Source: CAIQPV01 sp964480365
GTDB taxonomy: Bacteria; Pseudomonadota; Gammaproteobacteria; Burkholderiales; Gallionellaceae
Direction of reading: 5' to 3'
Length of the DNA stretch: 64,000 nt
Assembly (NCBI GenBank): GCA_964480365.1
Contig: CAYZPM010000007.1
Coordinates: forward strand, 26,298 to 90,297
Shown here: piece after piece, positions 52,401 through 61,057 of the stretch
How positions within the stretch are numbered: the first letter of the stretch is position 1
Layout: each line of letters begins with the position of its first letter
Position numbers and translations under genes: made by a program
Notes under the pieces: model-generated
What the model was told of the DNA's origin: nothing
Database searches by the model: none
Seen by the model: the letters and a program-made list of their open reading frames with translations, nothing else

Positions 52401-52838
52401 GTGTCACAACGTTTGAATTCTTACTTCAGCGCCAGCCCCGAGTTGCGCCAACTTTCCAGCAAGGCCGGACAGCTTCAGGCATTGCAGCGGCATTACGAAC
52501 AAATTGCCCCCGCCTCACTGATTCGTTACAGCCGCGTACTGCAATTGGAGCGGCAAATCCTGACGCTCGCCGCAAATAACGGCGCGGTAGCGGCCAAGTT
52601 ACGCCAACTCGCCCCGGAATTAACCAGGACGCTCCAAAACGAGGGTTGCGAGATTACTGGAATTCAGGTGAAGGTGCAAGTCACCCTGCCTGCCGCTGAA
52701 TGCACCCCCGCCCCTCCCACGCTTAGCGCGACGGGCCGGAAGCGACTGACTGACCTGGCTGTGGAACTTCCCGATTCGCCACTGAAAAGCGCTCTGCAGC
52801 GGCTTGCCAACAAAACCGGGCAGCCAACCAAGGGCTAA
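52401..52838 (+). CDS. DUF721 family protein (DciA-like)
   Basis: 145 residues starting at GTG (MSQRLNSYFSASPELRQLSS). The N-terminal 'LRQLSSKAGQLQALQRHYEQIAPASLIRYSRVLQLERQILTLAANNGAVAAKLRQLAPELTRTLQ' matches the DUF721 domain. DUF721 includes DciA, the ancestral helicase loader, but short proteobacterial members next to secA are not all shown to do this. Divergent from the LytM peptidase gene. Confidence 0.8.
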   Translation: MSQRLNSYFSASPELRQLSSKAGQLQALQRHYEQIAPASLIRYSRVLQLERQILTLAANNGAVAAKLRQLAPELTRTLQNEGCEITGIQVKVQVTLPAAECTPAPPTLSATGRKRLTDLAVELPDSPLKSALQRLANKTGQPTKG

Positions 52839-52943
52839 GATAGAAATAACTGGTTCGCCCCACGGCTTCGGACGGCTACTGGCTTTCATGGCGGCGAGAC
52901 ACTATAATCGGACTCACGTTTAAACAAGTGGCCGTTCGCACCT

Positions 52944-54197
52944 ATGCAACTTTTCACCTTTGGCATTAACCATCAAACCGCGCCGCTCGCCGTGCGCGAG
53001 CAAATGGCGTTCAATGTCGAAACGATGGAACCGGCGTTGCACGACCTGGTCGAGCAGGGCGCGGCCAAGGAAGCCACCATCCTTTCAACTTGCAACCGCA
53101 CCGAGGTTTACTGCAGCACGCAAGCTCCTGAGCGCATCGTTAAATGGCTGGCCAATTACCACCAGATGGAAGCGCGCGACATCGAGCCTTATCTCTACAC
53201 CTTGCCGCGCGAGCAAGCGGTGAAGCACGCCTTCCGCGTTGCCAGCGGGCTGGACTCAATGGTGCTGGGCGAACCACAAATCCTCGGACAGATGAAGCAG
53301 GCAGTGCGCTATGCGGAACAGGCCGGCACTCTGGGCTTCCTGCTACACAAATTATTCCAGCGCACTTTCTCGGTAGCCAAGGATGTGCGCACCCAGACCG
53401 AGATCGGCACCAACCTGGTTTCCTTGGCTGCTGCTGCGGTGAGGCTGGCCGAGCGTATTTTCCCCTCCATCTCCGAGCAGAATGTGCTGTTCATCGGCGC
53501 AGGCGAGATGATAGAACTGAACGCCGTGCATTTCGCGGCGCGATCACCCAAGCACATAACCGTCGCCAACCGCACGTTGGAACGTGCTCAGATACTGGCG
53601 CGGCGCATCGATGGCCATGCCATCACGCTGAACGAGTTGCCGGAACAACTGGCACACCATGACATCATTGTGACCTGCACTGCCAGTCCACTGCCCATTC
53701 TGGGCAAGGGCATGGTCGAACGCGCGCTGAAACAGCGCAAGCACCGTCCTCTGTTCATTGTGGACTTGGCCGTGCCGCGCGATGTCGAGGCCGAAGTGGC
53801 CGAACTGGACGACGTGTTCCTCTATACCGTTGACGATTTGGCCGAGGTAGTGCGCGATGGACAGGATGCGCGGCAGGGCGCGGTTCAGGAGGCCGAAGTT
53901 ATCATCGATTCCGGCGTAGCAAATTTCATCCACTGGATGGAATCGCGCGAAGTGGTACCCACCATCCGCGCGCTTCGCGACAATGCCGAGCGCCACCGCC
54001 GCCACGAGATGGAAAAAGCCTTGCGCCTGCTGGCCAAAGGCGAGGATGCGGCAACCGTGCTGGAATCGTTGAGCAACGGCTTGACTAACAAATTCCTGCA
54101 CGCCCCGACCCATACACTGAATCAGGTGCAAGCCGCCGAGCGCGATGCCTTCCTCGACATGGTGCATCGCATCTATCACCTGCACACCCCCGAATGA
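52944..54197 (+). CDS. hemA: Glutamyl-tRNA reductase HemA
   Basis: 417 residues. 'FGINHQTAPLAVREQMAF', the catalytic Cys in 'ILSTCNRTEVYC', 'GLDSMVLGEPQILGQMK' and 'NVLFIGAGEMIELNAVHF' are all hallmarks. It makes the first committed step of C5-pathway tetrapyrrole synthesis, relevant here for c-type cytochromes. The stop overlaps the prfA ATG, the classic hemA-prfA-prmC operon. Confidence 0.97.
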   Translation: MQLFTFGINHQTAPLAVREQMAFNVETMEPALHDLVEQGAAKEATILSTCNRTEVYCSTQAPERIVKWLANYHQMEARDIEPYLYTLPREQAVKHAFRVASGLDSMVLGEPQILGQMKQAVRYAEQAGTLGFLLHKLFQRTFSVAKDVRTQTEIGTNLVSLAAAAVRLAERIFPSISEQNVLFIGAGEMIELNAVHFAARSPKHITVANRTLERAQILARRIDGHAITLNELPEQLAHHDIIVTCTASPLPILGKGMVERALKQRKHRPLFIVDLAVPRDVEAEVAELDDVFLYTVDDLAEVVRDGQDARQGAVQEAEVIIDSGVANFIHWMESREVVPTIRALRDNAERHRRHEMEKALRLLAKGEDAATVLESLSNGLTNKFLHAPTHTLNQVQAAERDAFLDMVHRIYHLHTPE

Positions 54198-55276
54198 AAC
54201 CCAGCATTGCCGCCAAACTCGCCCAGTTGGGCGAGCGTCTGGTCGAGGTTGGCCGTCTGTTGAGCAGCGAGGATGCCACGCGCGACATGGACAACTTCCG
54301 CAAACTCAGCCGTGAACGCGCCGAGCTTGAGCCGGTAGTAACGCTATACCACGCTCACCAAGCCTGCGAGGCAGACATTGCCACCGCGCTGGAGATGGCG
54401 GGCGACCCCGAAATGCGCGATTTCGCCGACACCGAAATCAAAGAAGGGCGGACGCGGCTGGAGCAACTCGAAATTGATTTGCAGAAACAGTTGTTGCCGA
54501 AAGATCCCAACGACGAGCGCAACGTGTTTCTGGAAGTTCGCGCCGGAACCGGCGGCGATGAGGCGGCATTGTTTGCGGGCGACTTGTTCCGCATGTATAC
54601 CCGTTTCGCCGAGCGCAACCGCTGGCAGGTCGAGGTTGTCTCAGAAAGCCCCGGCGAAAAAGGCGGCTTCAAGGAAATCATCGCGCGCATCGTCGGTCAG
54701 GGCGCCTATTCGGTGCTGAAATTCGAATCCGGCGCACATCGCGTGCAGCGCGTTCCGGCCACCGAGGCGCAAGGACGCATTCACACTTCGGCCTGTACCG
54801 TGGCGGTGCTGCCGGAAGCGGACGAGGTCAGCGATGTGGTGCTGAATCCCGCAGACTTGCGCATCGACACTTTCCGCGCCTCCGGTGCGGGCGGTCAGCA
54901 TATCAACAAGACCGACTCCGCCGTGCGCATCACCCACATCCCCACTGGCACTGTAGTGGAGTGTCAAGACGGGCGCTCGCAGCACAAGAACAAGGCGCAG
55001 GCGATGTCGGTATTGGCAGCGCGCATCAAGGACAAGGAAGAGCGCGCGGCTCACAGCAAGCTGGCCGCCGAGCGCAAATCGCTGGTGGGCAGCGGTGACC
55101 GCTCCGAGCGCATCCGCACGTACAATTTCCCGCAGGGCCGCGTCACCGATCACCGCATCAACCTCACGCTATACAAGATGGATCACATCATGGACGGCGA
55201 TATCAGCGAACTGTGCAATGCTCTGATGGCTGAATATCAGGCCGAGCAGCTTGCCGCGCTGGCGGATGAAAGCTGA
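54194..55276 (+). CDS. prfA: Peptide chain release factor 1
   Basis: 360 residues, normal length. The GGQ motif is in 'FRASGAGGQHINKTDSAVRITHIPTG', and 'ATEAQGRIHTSACTVAV' contains the region next to the stop-codon-reading PxT-type motif. Coupled by ATGA to hemA; its GGQ glutamine is methylated by the next gene's product. Confidence 0.97.
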   Translation: MKPSIAAKLAQLGERLVEVGRLLSSEDATRDMDNFRKLSRERAELEPVVTLYHAHQACEADIATALEMAGDPEMRDFADTEIKEGRTRLEQLEIDLQKQLLPKDPNDERNVFLEVRAGTGGDEAALFAGDLFRMYTRFAERNRWQVEVVSESPGEKGGFKEIIARIVGQGAYSVLKFESGAHRVQRVPATEAQGRIHTSACTVAVLPEADEVSDVVLNPADLRIDTFRASGAGGQHINKTDSAVRITHIPTGTVVECQDGRSQHKNKAQAMSVLAARIKDKEERAAHSKLAAERKSLVGSGDRSERIRTYNFPQGRVTDHRINLTLYKMDHIMDGDISELCNALMAEYQAEQLAALADES

Positions 55277-55297
55277 ATTTAGAAACGTCCAAATGCC

Positions 55298-56164
55298 ATG
55301 CCGCGCTCTATCCAGTATGCCCTCACTCAAGATGTCGCGCGCCTGACAGAAGCACTGGCGCTGGATACCAGCGGCGCACGCATCGAGGTGCAAACCTTGT
55401 TGCGACAGGTACTGAATGTCTCGCGCGCTTATCTGCTCACACACCCTGAACGCTGCTTGAATGACTTCGAACTGGATCGTTATGAAGAGTTGTTGCAGCG
55501 CCGCCTGCGTGGCGAGCCGATGGCCTACCTACTGGGCGAGCGCGAATTCTTCGGGCTGGTGTTCAAGGTTACATCCGCTACTCTGATTCCCCGCCCGGAA
55601 ACCGAATTGCTGGTCGAACTGGCTTTGCAGAGCATTCCACTTCATGAGCCATGTCGTGTTCTCGATCTTGGCACGGGCAGCGGCGCGATTGCTTTGTCCA
55701 TTGCCCATGCCCGGCCTGATGTCGAGGTCGTGGCGGTGGATGCTTCAACTGAAGCGCTGGCGGTAGCACGGGAGAACGCACTACGATTAGATATCAACAA
55801 TGCGTCTTTGTTGCAAAGCGACTGGTACGCCGCACTCGACGCGCAGCGCTTTGATCTCATCGTTTCCAATCCGCCTTACGTCGCGGCGGGCGACCCGCAC
55901 CTGCAACGCGGCGACCTGCTCTTCGAACCCGCATCTGCGCTGGCTTCCGGTGACGATGGCCTGCATGATATCCGCCGCATCGTGGTTCACGCCCAAGCGC
56001 ATCTCCGTCCCTGCGGCTGGCTGCTGCTTGAACACGGTTATGACCAGGCCACGCAAGTGCGAGAACTCATGCAACAGGCAGGCTTCAGTGCAGTATTTTC
56101 GGCGTGTGATCTGGCTGGAATAGAACGGGTGAGCGGTGGGCGCCTTAACGTGAAACTCGCGTAG
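55298..56164 (+). CDS. prmC: Release factor glutamine methyltransferase PrmC
   Basis: 288 residues. SAM motif 'VLDLGTGSGAIALSIAHARPD' near residue 120 and the catalytic 'IVSNPPYVAAGDPHL' (NPPY). It methylates the GGQ glutamine of PrfA and PrfB. The final residues 'VKLA' and the TAG stop lie within the start of the composite repeat R3, so the C-terminus may have been reset by the repeat's insertion. Confidence 0.96.
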   Translation: MPRSIQYALTQDVARLTEALALDTSGARIEVQTLLRQVLNVSRAYLLTHPERCLNDFELDRYEELLQRRLRGEPMAYLLGEREFFGLVFKVTSATLIPRPETELLVELALQSIPLHEPCRVLDLGTGSGAIALSIAHARPDVEVVAVDASTEALAVARENALRLDINNASLLQSDWYAALDAQRFDLIVSNPPYVAAGDPHLQRGDLLFEPASALASGDDGLHDIRRIVVHAQAHLRPCGWLLLEHGYDQATQVRELMQQAGFSAVFSACDLAGIERVSGGRLNVKLA

Positions 56165-56338
56165 CGAGTCCCCATCTCTCTCCCACCGGGGTAACCAGCG
56201 ACTTGGCTGCGGTCTTTTGCAGCTTAGTCGAATGGCTAGTTGTTTCACCCAGAGAGCTGGAGATAACCAGCCACTTGGTTGCCGTCTTTGGGCAGCCTAG
56301 TGGAATGGCTAGTAGATCCATCAGGGGGAAACGGGCAT
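56152..56338. repeat. Composite palindromic repeat with two hairpin cores (copy R3)
   Basis: It starts with ACTCGCGTAGCGAGT, overlapping the prmC stop, and ends at GGGGGAAACGGGCAT. Hairpins are at 56199-56230 (CGACTTGGCTGC/GCAGCTTAGTCG) and 56271-56303 (CCACTTGGTTGCC/GGCAGCCTAGTGG). It is nearly identical, inverted, to 56957-57082 on the other side of grxD. Confidence 0.85.
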
Positions 56339-56457
56339 AGCAAGTTTCATTATCATTGGTGTCACATTTACCATGCCCGTTGACCCCGTCTTGACCTGAC
56401 AGGGCGCACACCGCTAAAATACCCGACATAATCACTCAAGAAAGAAGAGGTAAATCA

Positions 56458-56772
56458 ATGGACGCGCAAGAACTCATCAAACAACAAGTTACGAGCAACC
56501 CTGTGGTGCTGTACATGAAAGGCACAGTGCAATTCCCGCAGTGCGGTTTCTCCGCCAATGCGGTACGTATCCTCAATGCAGTGGGGATAAAAGAATTTTT
56601 CTGTGTGGATGTGCTGGCTAATCCTGATATCCGCCAAGGCATCAAGGACTACGCCAACTGGCCGACCATTCCACAGCTTTATATCAATGGCGAATTTATC
56701 GGCGGCTCGGACATCATGACGGAAATGTATCAAAGCGGCGAGTTGCAAGTCTTGGCAGAGAAAAAGGCATAG
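56458..56772 (+). CDS. grxD: Monothiol glutaredoxin Grx4/GrxD
   Basis: 104 residues with the monothiol active site 'QFPQCGFSANAVRIL' (CGFS) near residue 30, 'NWPTIPQLYINGEFIGGSDIMTEMYQSGEL' for glutathione binding. It carries [2Fe-2S] clusters and helps Fe-S delivery. The ATG is preceded by AGAGG. Inverted copies of a composite repeat flank the gene. Confidence 0.95.
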   Translation: MDAQELIKQQVTSNPVVLYMKGTVQFPQCGFSANAVRILNAVGIKEFFCVDVLANPDIRQGIKDYANWPTIPQLYINGEFIGGSDIMTEMYQSGELQVLAEKKA

Positions 56773-57081
56773 GCTAAACGGGAAATTATCTAGGCCTTTC
56801 GGCATATACCAATCCAGACGGTAGAAAGGTATAGTGAAAGCTGAGTGTTTAAGCTTTGGGTAATTGCACCCGATCTTTCATACTCTCCTCCTATTTGGGC
56901 GATCGCGAGATCGCCCACTTTTTTGCCTGTTGAATTTTTATCCGGCCAACGGCCGTGGCCGTTTCCCCCTCTCCAGCTCTCTGGGTGAAACAACTAGCCA
57001 TTCGACTAAGCTGCAAAAGACCGCAGCCAAGTCGCTGGTTACCCCGAAGGGAGAGAGTGATGGGGACTCGCTATGCGAGTT
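56773..57081. other. Convergent intergenic region holding repeat R4
   Basis: 309 bases between the grxD stop and the argH stop. No gene is seen. A small GGGCGATCGCGAGATCGCCC palindrome (about 56896-56915) followed by ACTTTTTTGCC looks like a rho-independent terminator for grxD. The rest is the composite repeat at 56957-57082. Confidence 0.6.
56896..56926 (+). terminator. Rho-independent terminator of grxD
   Basis: GGGCGATC-GCGA-GATCGCCC, then ACTTTTTTG: an 8 bp stem with a T-run, about 125 bases after the grxD stop. Confidence 0.7.
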
Positions 57082-57082
57082 T
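56957..57082. repeat. Composite palindromic repeat (copy R4, inverted)
   Basis: Reverse complement of R3 without the second hairpin: GGCCGTTTCCCCCTCTCCAG at one end, the hairpin CGACTAAGCTGC/GCAGCCAAGTCG at 57003-57034, and the ACTCGCTATGCGAGT palindrome at 57066-57080, two bases from the argH stop. Confidence 0.85.
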
Positions 57083-58464
57083 CATAATAAATATTTTCGG
57101 GCGCGAGCAATGGCCGCTTCCACTTGCTGCGGAGCTGTACCGCCGGTATGGTTGCGCGCCGCCAGCGAACCTTCCAACGTTAACACGCCATAGATGTCGT
57201 CTTCGATGAGTGACGAAAATTGCTGCAATTCTTCCAGCTTGAGGTCGTTCAAATCGCAACCGCGTTCGACAGCAAAACGCACGGTCAGCGCCACCGCTTC
57301 GTGTGCATCGCGGAACGGCAACCCCTTCTTCACCAGATAGTCGGCCAGATCGGTGGCCGTGGCATAACCCTGCAAAGCCGCGCTGCGCATGGCTTCCGGC
57401 TTGACGGTTATGCCACCCATCATTTCGGCGTAGATGCGCAGGGTGTTAGTCAGCGTGTCCACGGTATCGAACAGAGGCTCCTTGTCTTCCTGATTGTCTT
57501 TGTTATAGGCCAGCGGCTGGCCTTTCATCAGCGTCAGCAGCGCAACCAGATTACCATTCACGCGACCTGTCTTGCCGCGCACCAATTCTGGCACATCGGG
57601 ATTTTTTTTCTGCGGCATGATGGAAGAGCCGGTGCAAAAGCGGTCGGCAATATCGATGAAGCCGAAACGCGGACTCATCCATAAAATCAATTCTTCCGAC
57701 AGACGCGATAAATGCGTCATGATCAGCGCGGCGGCGGCGGTGAATTCGATGGCGAAATCACGGTCAGACACCGCATCCAGCGAGTTCTCGCACACCCCGT
57801 CAAAGTCGAGCAAATCGGCGACGTACTCGCGCTTGATCGGGTAACTGGTGCCCGCCAGTGCGGCGGCCCCCAGCGGCAGGCGGTTGACGCGTTTACGACA
57901 ATCGGCGAGGCGTTCCGCATCGCGCTTGAGCATCTCGAAATAAGCCATCAAGTGATGTGCGAAGCTCACCGGCTGCGCCACTTGCAAGTGGGTGAAGCCC
58001 GGCATGATGGTGTGCGTATGATGCGTGGCCAGATCGACGATGGCGGTTTGCAGCGTATGGATAAGTCCGCGTAGTTCATCGATGGCATGACGCAGATACA
58101 GGCGTACATCGGTCGCCACCTGATCGTTGCGTGAGCGCCCGGTATGCAGGCGTTTACCCGCATCTCCCACCAGCGTGGTGAGCCGCTTCTCGATGTTGAG
58201 GTGCACATCCTCCAGATCGAGCGACCACTCAAAATCTCCGCAGATGATTTCGTTCTCGATTTTCCCCAACCCTCGATTGATGTCGCTCAGGTCTTGCGTG
58301 CTGATGATGTTACAGGCAGCCAGCATTTGCGCGTGGGCACGCGAGCCTTGAATATCGAACAGCGCCAGCCGGTTGTCGAACTCCACCGAAGCGGTGTAAC
58401 GCTTCACCAATTCTGCCACCGGCTCATTAAAACGGCCCGACCACGCTTGTTTGTCTTGCATCAT
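57082..58464 (-). CDS. argH: Argininosuccinate lyase ArgH
   Basis: 460 residues, normal length. 'WSGRFNEPVAELVKRYTASVEFD' at the N-terminus, 'LHTGRSRNDQVATDVRLYLR', 'PGFTHLQVAQPV' and the lyase signature 'GSSIMPQKKNPD' are present. It makes arginine and fumarate from argininosuccinate. The order argH divergent from an AlgZ/AlgR-type pair resembles that in pseudomonads. Confidence 0.97.
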   Translation of the reverse strand: MMQDKQAWSGRFNEPVAELVKRYTASVEFDNRLALFDIQGSRAHAQMLAACNIISTQDLSDINRGLGKIENEIICGDFEWSLDLEDVHLNIEKRLTTLVGDAGKRLHTGRSRNDQVATDVRLYLRHAIDELRGLIHTLQTAIVDLATHHTHTIMPGFTHLQVAQPVSFAHHLMAYFEMLKRDAERLADCRKRVNRLPLGAAALAGTSYPIKREYVADLLDFDGVCENSLDAVSDRDFAIEFTAAAALIMTHLSRLSEELILWMSPRFGFIDIADRFCTGSSIMPQKKNPDVPELVRGKTGRVNGNLVALLTLMKGQPLAYNKDNQEDKEPLFDTVDTLTNTLRIYAEMMGGITVKPEAMRSAALQGYATATDLADYLVKKGLPFRDAHEAVALTVRFAVERGCDLNDLKLEELQQFSSLIEDDIYGVLTLEGSLAARNHTGGTAPQQVEAAIARARKYLL

Positions 58465-58486
58465 TATCGTCTCTTGTCCAGAATAA

Positions 58487-58683
58487 GCGGTCTAAATTCA
58501 AATTTCGTCGCGATACTGCGTTGCTCAATAAATTTTTCGCTTACATATAAACCATATGCCGCGCTTCAAAATTTCCTTCGCGCCTTGTCTCGCTTATAAC
58601 CAGCCACTTGGCTACCGGTTTCTTGGTAGCTTAGTGGAATGGCTAGTAGTTTAACCAGAACTTTGAATTTATAGAAACGCCCC
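58487..58683. repeat. Fold-back MITE-like element with terminal inverted repeats (copy R5)
   Basis: About 197 bases between argH and the sensor kinase. The left end GCGGTCTAAATTCAAATTTC and right end (reverse complement) GGGGCGTTTCTATAAATTCA are inverted. The inner segment GCTTACATATAAACCATATG is inverted relative to copy R2. The hairpin CCACTTGGCTACC/GGTAGCTTAGTGG is at 58604-58637. Confidence 0.75.
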
Positions 58684-58700
58684 ATAAGACGAATTCTGCC

Positions 58701-59738
58701 ATGCCTAAAGTGCAAAGTATAAATCAAAACCTTCATCCCGATGCGTTGCCGAATTTCCGTAACATGGGCGTTACCTTGCGCACTGTGTTGCTGGTGAACG
58801 GCATGGCGCTCCTGATGACGCTGGCGGAGGCATCATCTTGGACGGATATTGCGCAGCGCATGACAGATATTTCCGCCCTGCTGCAGCCCGTGCTGTTATC
58901 GAGCCTGTTGCTGTTATACATACTCAACCCCTTACTCGCGCGGCTGGCTTACTGGCGGGGCGTTGCCGCCGTGCTGCTGCTGGCAGGACTGGTCACGCTG
59001 GCGATTTATCACTTGGGCGGCGAGTTGTATGCCCCGCCCGCTGAGTACGGCAACTTCCATGCGTGGCGCAATGTCCTGCTGGGCTGCACTGTCTCCGCGT
59101 TGCTGCTGGCCTATTTCAGGCTGCGCGCACGCGCTCTTTCCCCGGCCTTGCAACAGTCGCGTTTACAAGCCTTGCATGCGCGCATCCGCCCGCATTTCCT
59201 GTTCAACAGCATCAACGCCGTGCTCGGAATCGTGCGCGCCGACCCCAAGCGCGCCGAGACTGCGCTGGAAGACATGTCCGACCTGTTCCGCATGGCAATG
59301 GCATATAGTGGCGATCTAGTTCCTGTGCGGCATGAGGTGGCACTTGCGCGGCAGTACCTCGCGCTGGAACAATTGCGTTTGGGCGAACGTCTCAATGTGA
59401 GTTGGCACATGGAAGACATACCGGAGGACGCGTTGCTGCCACCGCTGATGTTGCAACCGCTACTGGAGAATGCCGTGTATCACGGTATTGAACCGTTGAC
59501 CGACGGTGGCATCATAGACGTCAGGCTGTATCGCAGCGGCAATGAAATGCATCTCGAAGTGTATAACCCGTGCCAAGAGCAAGGCAGTCACCATACAGGA
59601 AACAAAATGGCGTTGACCAACATCCGGGAACGGCTGTCCTTGCAGTTCGATATCGAGGCGCGTTATACAGTAGAATCTGGCAAGGACTTTTACCGCGTAC
59701 ACATTATGCTGCCTTACGTAAAAGAGGAAAACAAATGA
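58701..59738 (+). CDS. LytS/AlgZ-type sensor histidine kinase
   Basis: 345 residues. About four membrane helices in the first 140 residues, then a His_kinase (LytS) domain: phospho-acceptor region 'HARIRPHFLFNSINAVLGIVRADP' and the N-box-like 'LMLQPLLENAVYHGIEPLTDGG'. The overlap with the next gene (ATGA) marks a two-component pair. In pseudomonads the FimS(AlgZ)/AlgR homologues next to argH control type IV pili and alginate; here type IV pilus genes are also nearby, but targets are unknown. Confidence 0.9.
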   Translation: MPKVQSINQNLHPDALPNFRNMGVTLRTVLLVNGMALLMTLAEASSWTDIAQRMTDISALLQPVLLSSLLLLYILNPLLARLAYWRGVAAVLLLAGLVTLAIYHLGGELYAPPAEYGNFHAWRNVLLGCTVSALLLAYFRLRARALSPALQQSRLQALHARIRPHFLFNSINAVLGIVRADPKRAETALEDMSDLFRMAMAYSGDLVPVRHEVALARQYLALEQLRLGERLNVSWHMEDIPEDALLPPLMLQPLLENAVYHGIEPLTDGGIIDVRLYRSGNEMHLEVYNPCQEQGSHHTGNKMALTNIRERLSLQFDIEARYTVESGKDFYRVHIMLPYVKEENK

Positions 59739-60499
59739 CCATTGTTGAACTCCCCCTCACGGTATTCGTAGTGGACGACGAGCCGCCCGCACGCAACCGC
59801 ATCAAGGAACTGCTCGGTGATTGTTCCGACCAACTGCCGCTTGAAATTGTCGGCGAGGCGGGTAATGGGCGCGAGGCGTTATCCAAATTATCCGAAGTCC
59901 ACGCCGACGTAGTGCTAGTGGATATCCGCATGCCGCAGATGGACGGCATCGAACTGGCGCAACATCTCAACAAACTGCCCAAGCCGCCTGTCATCATCTT
60001 CACCACCGCCTATGATGCCTATGCCATCAAGGCGTTCGAGTTGCACGCCATAGACTACCTGCTCAAGCCTATCCGGCTGGGACGCCTGTTTGAAGCGCTG
60101 TCCCACGTACGCACCACCGTGCCGCTACGCACCGAGGAGTTGCAGGAACTCACCCCCGAACCGCGCAAGAACCTCTCCATCCACGAACGTGGCAAGATTC
60201 ACCTCATCCCAATTCAGGACGTACTCTACCTGCGCGCCGAATTGAAATACGTCACCGTACGCACCGCACAGCACGAATATCTCATCGAAGAACCGCTCAC
60301 CGCGCTGGAAAAGGAATTCGTCACACGCTTCATCCGCATCCACCGCAACTGCCTGGTGGCAAAAAACGAGATCGAAGGCTTTGAAAAAGTCGCAGATGAT
60401 GAAGAGGGTGAATCGCACTGGACCGTCAAGCTCAAAGGACTGGACGAGATGCTGCCGATCAGCCGTCGGCAGCAGTTTATTGTGAAGGAATTTAGTTAG
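59735..60499 (+). CDS. LytTR-type response regulator (AlgR-like)
   Basis: 254 residues from ATG 59735 (MTIVELPLTVFVVDDEPPAR). Receiver domain with acidic pocket 'VVDDE', phosphorylatable Asp in 'VVLVDIRMPQMDG' and 'FTTAYDAYAIKAFELHAIDYLLKPIRLGRLFEAL'. The C-terminal LytTR DNA-binding domain covers 'IHLIPIQDVLYLRAELKYVTVRT... TRFIRIHRNCLVAKNEIEGF'. It is coupled to the sensor kinase. Confidence 0.93.
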   Translation: MTIVELPLTVFVVDDEPPARNRIKELLGDCSDQLPLEIVGEAGNGREALSKLSEVHADVVLVDIRMPQMDGIELAQHLNKLPKPPVIIFTTAYDAYAIKAFELHAIDYLLKPIRLGRLFEALSHVRTTVPLRTEELQELTPEPRKNLSIHERGKIHLIPIQDVLYLRAELKYVTVRTAQHEYLIEEPLTALEKEFVTRFIRIHRNCLVAKNEIEGFEKVADDEEGESHWTVKLKGLDEMLPISRRQQFIVKEFS

Positions 60500-60552
60500 T
60501 TGCAGAGAAGGTGGGGATGGCTTCGACCCATATTGTTCATTAGACCGAAAAC

Positions 60553-60582
60553 CCCGTCGTTCCCGCGCAGGCGGGAATGACG
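60553..60582. repeat. CGTCGTTCCCGC inverted repeat
   Basis: CCGTCGTTCCCGC-GCAG-GCGGGAATGACGG, a 13-base stem with one G-T mismatch, after the two-component operon. Confidence 0.7.
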
Positions 60583-60603
60583 GTGCTAATGGATTATCTG
60601 GTT

Positions 60604-60759
60604 TCAATGCACCCGTGTCGTTGTGACCACATCGCAGAATTGGAATTGGCTCCCAAGAGCCTGTGCGGCGGAAGTAAGGGAATCGAAAATCCCCACCAGT
60701 ATTTGTTCATCGGCGTAAAGTGCTCTTTCCGTCGTTCGTGCAAGGTAGAGTCTGAACAT
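60604..60759 (-). CDS. Small ORF of 51 codons with strong RBS
   Basis: ATG 60759 to TGA 60604, reading MFRLYLARTTERALYADEQI, then LVGIFDSLTSAAQALGSQFQ and FCDVVTTTRVH. A full AGGAGG lies five bases before the ATG, among the best ribosome sites in the window. Composition is protein-like, no membrane segment. A GCCCGAGAAGGGC hairpin precedes the site. It is isolated and convergent to the two-component operon. No family recognised. Confidence 0.5.
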   Translation of the reverse strand: MFRLYLARTTERALYADEQILVGIFDSLTSAAQALGSQFQFCDVVTTTRVH

Positions 60760-61057
60760 GATGGCCTCCTGTGTTCGGGTGATTCGCCCTTCTCGGGCAA
60801 TTCTGATCGGCTTCCTTTGGTCCTGAGCACCGAATTAACAGGTAGTGGTTTACTTTAAAATTCAGGATTCAAGATTACTGATAGAACTCCCTAAGCTCTG
60901 TGCGCTTCCGCACATAAAATCAAAAACTGAACCACTACCAATCAGCATGTAAGGAGCTTTGCTTAGTGCCTATTATTCACATTCTGAGCTGTGGGGATGA
61001 GCCGAATAAGGGAAAATTTCTGCTGCTATTTGTGGTTACGCGCCAGCGTCGCCTGGA

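Larger units (their letters stand above)
60500..61057. other. Intergenic region with a palindromic repeat and a small ORF
   Basis: 558 bases between the response regulator and the phosphoesterase. A CGTCGTTCCCGC/GCGGGAATGACG hairpin (about 60555-60581) belongs to a repeat type widespread in proteobacteria. A minus-strand small ORF is at 60604-60759. Nothing is recognised from about 60840 to 61057. Confidence 0.5.
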
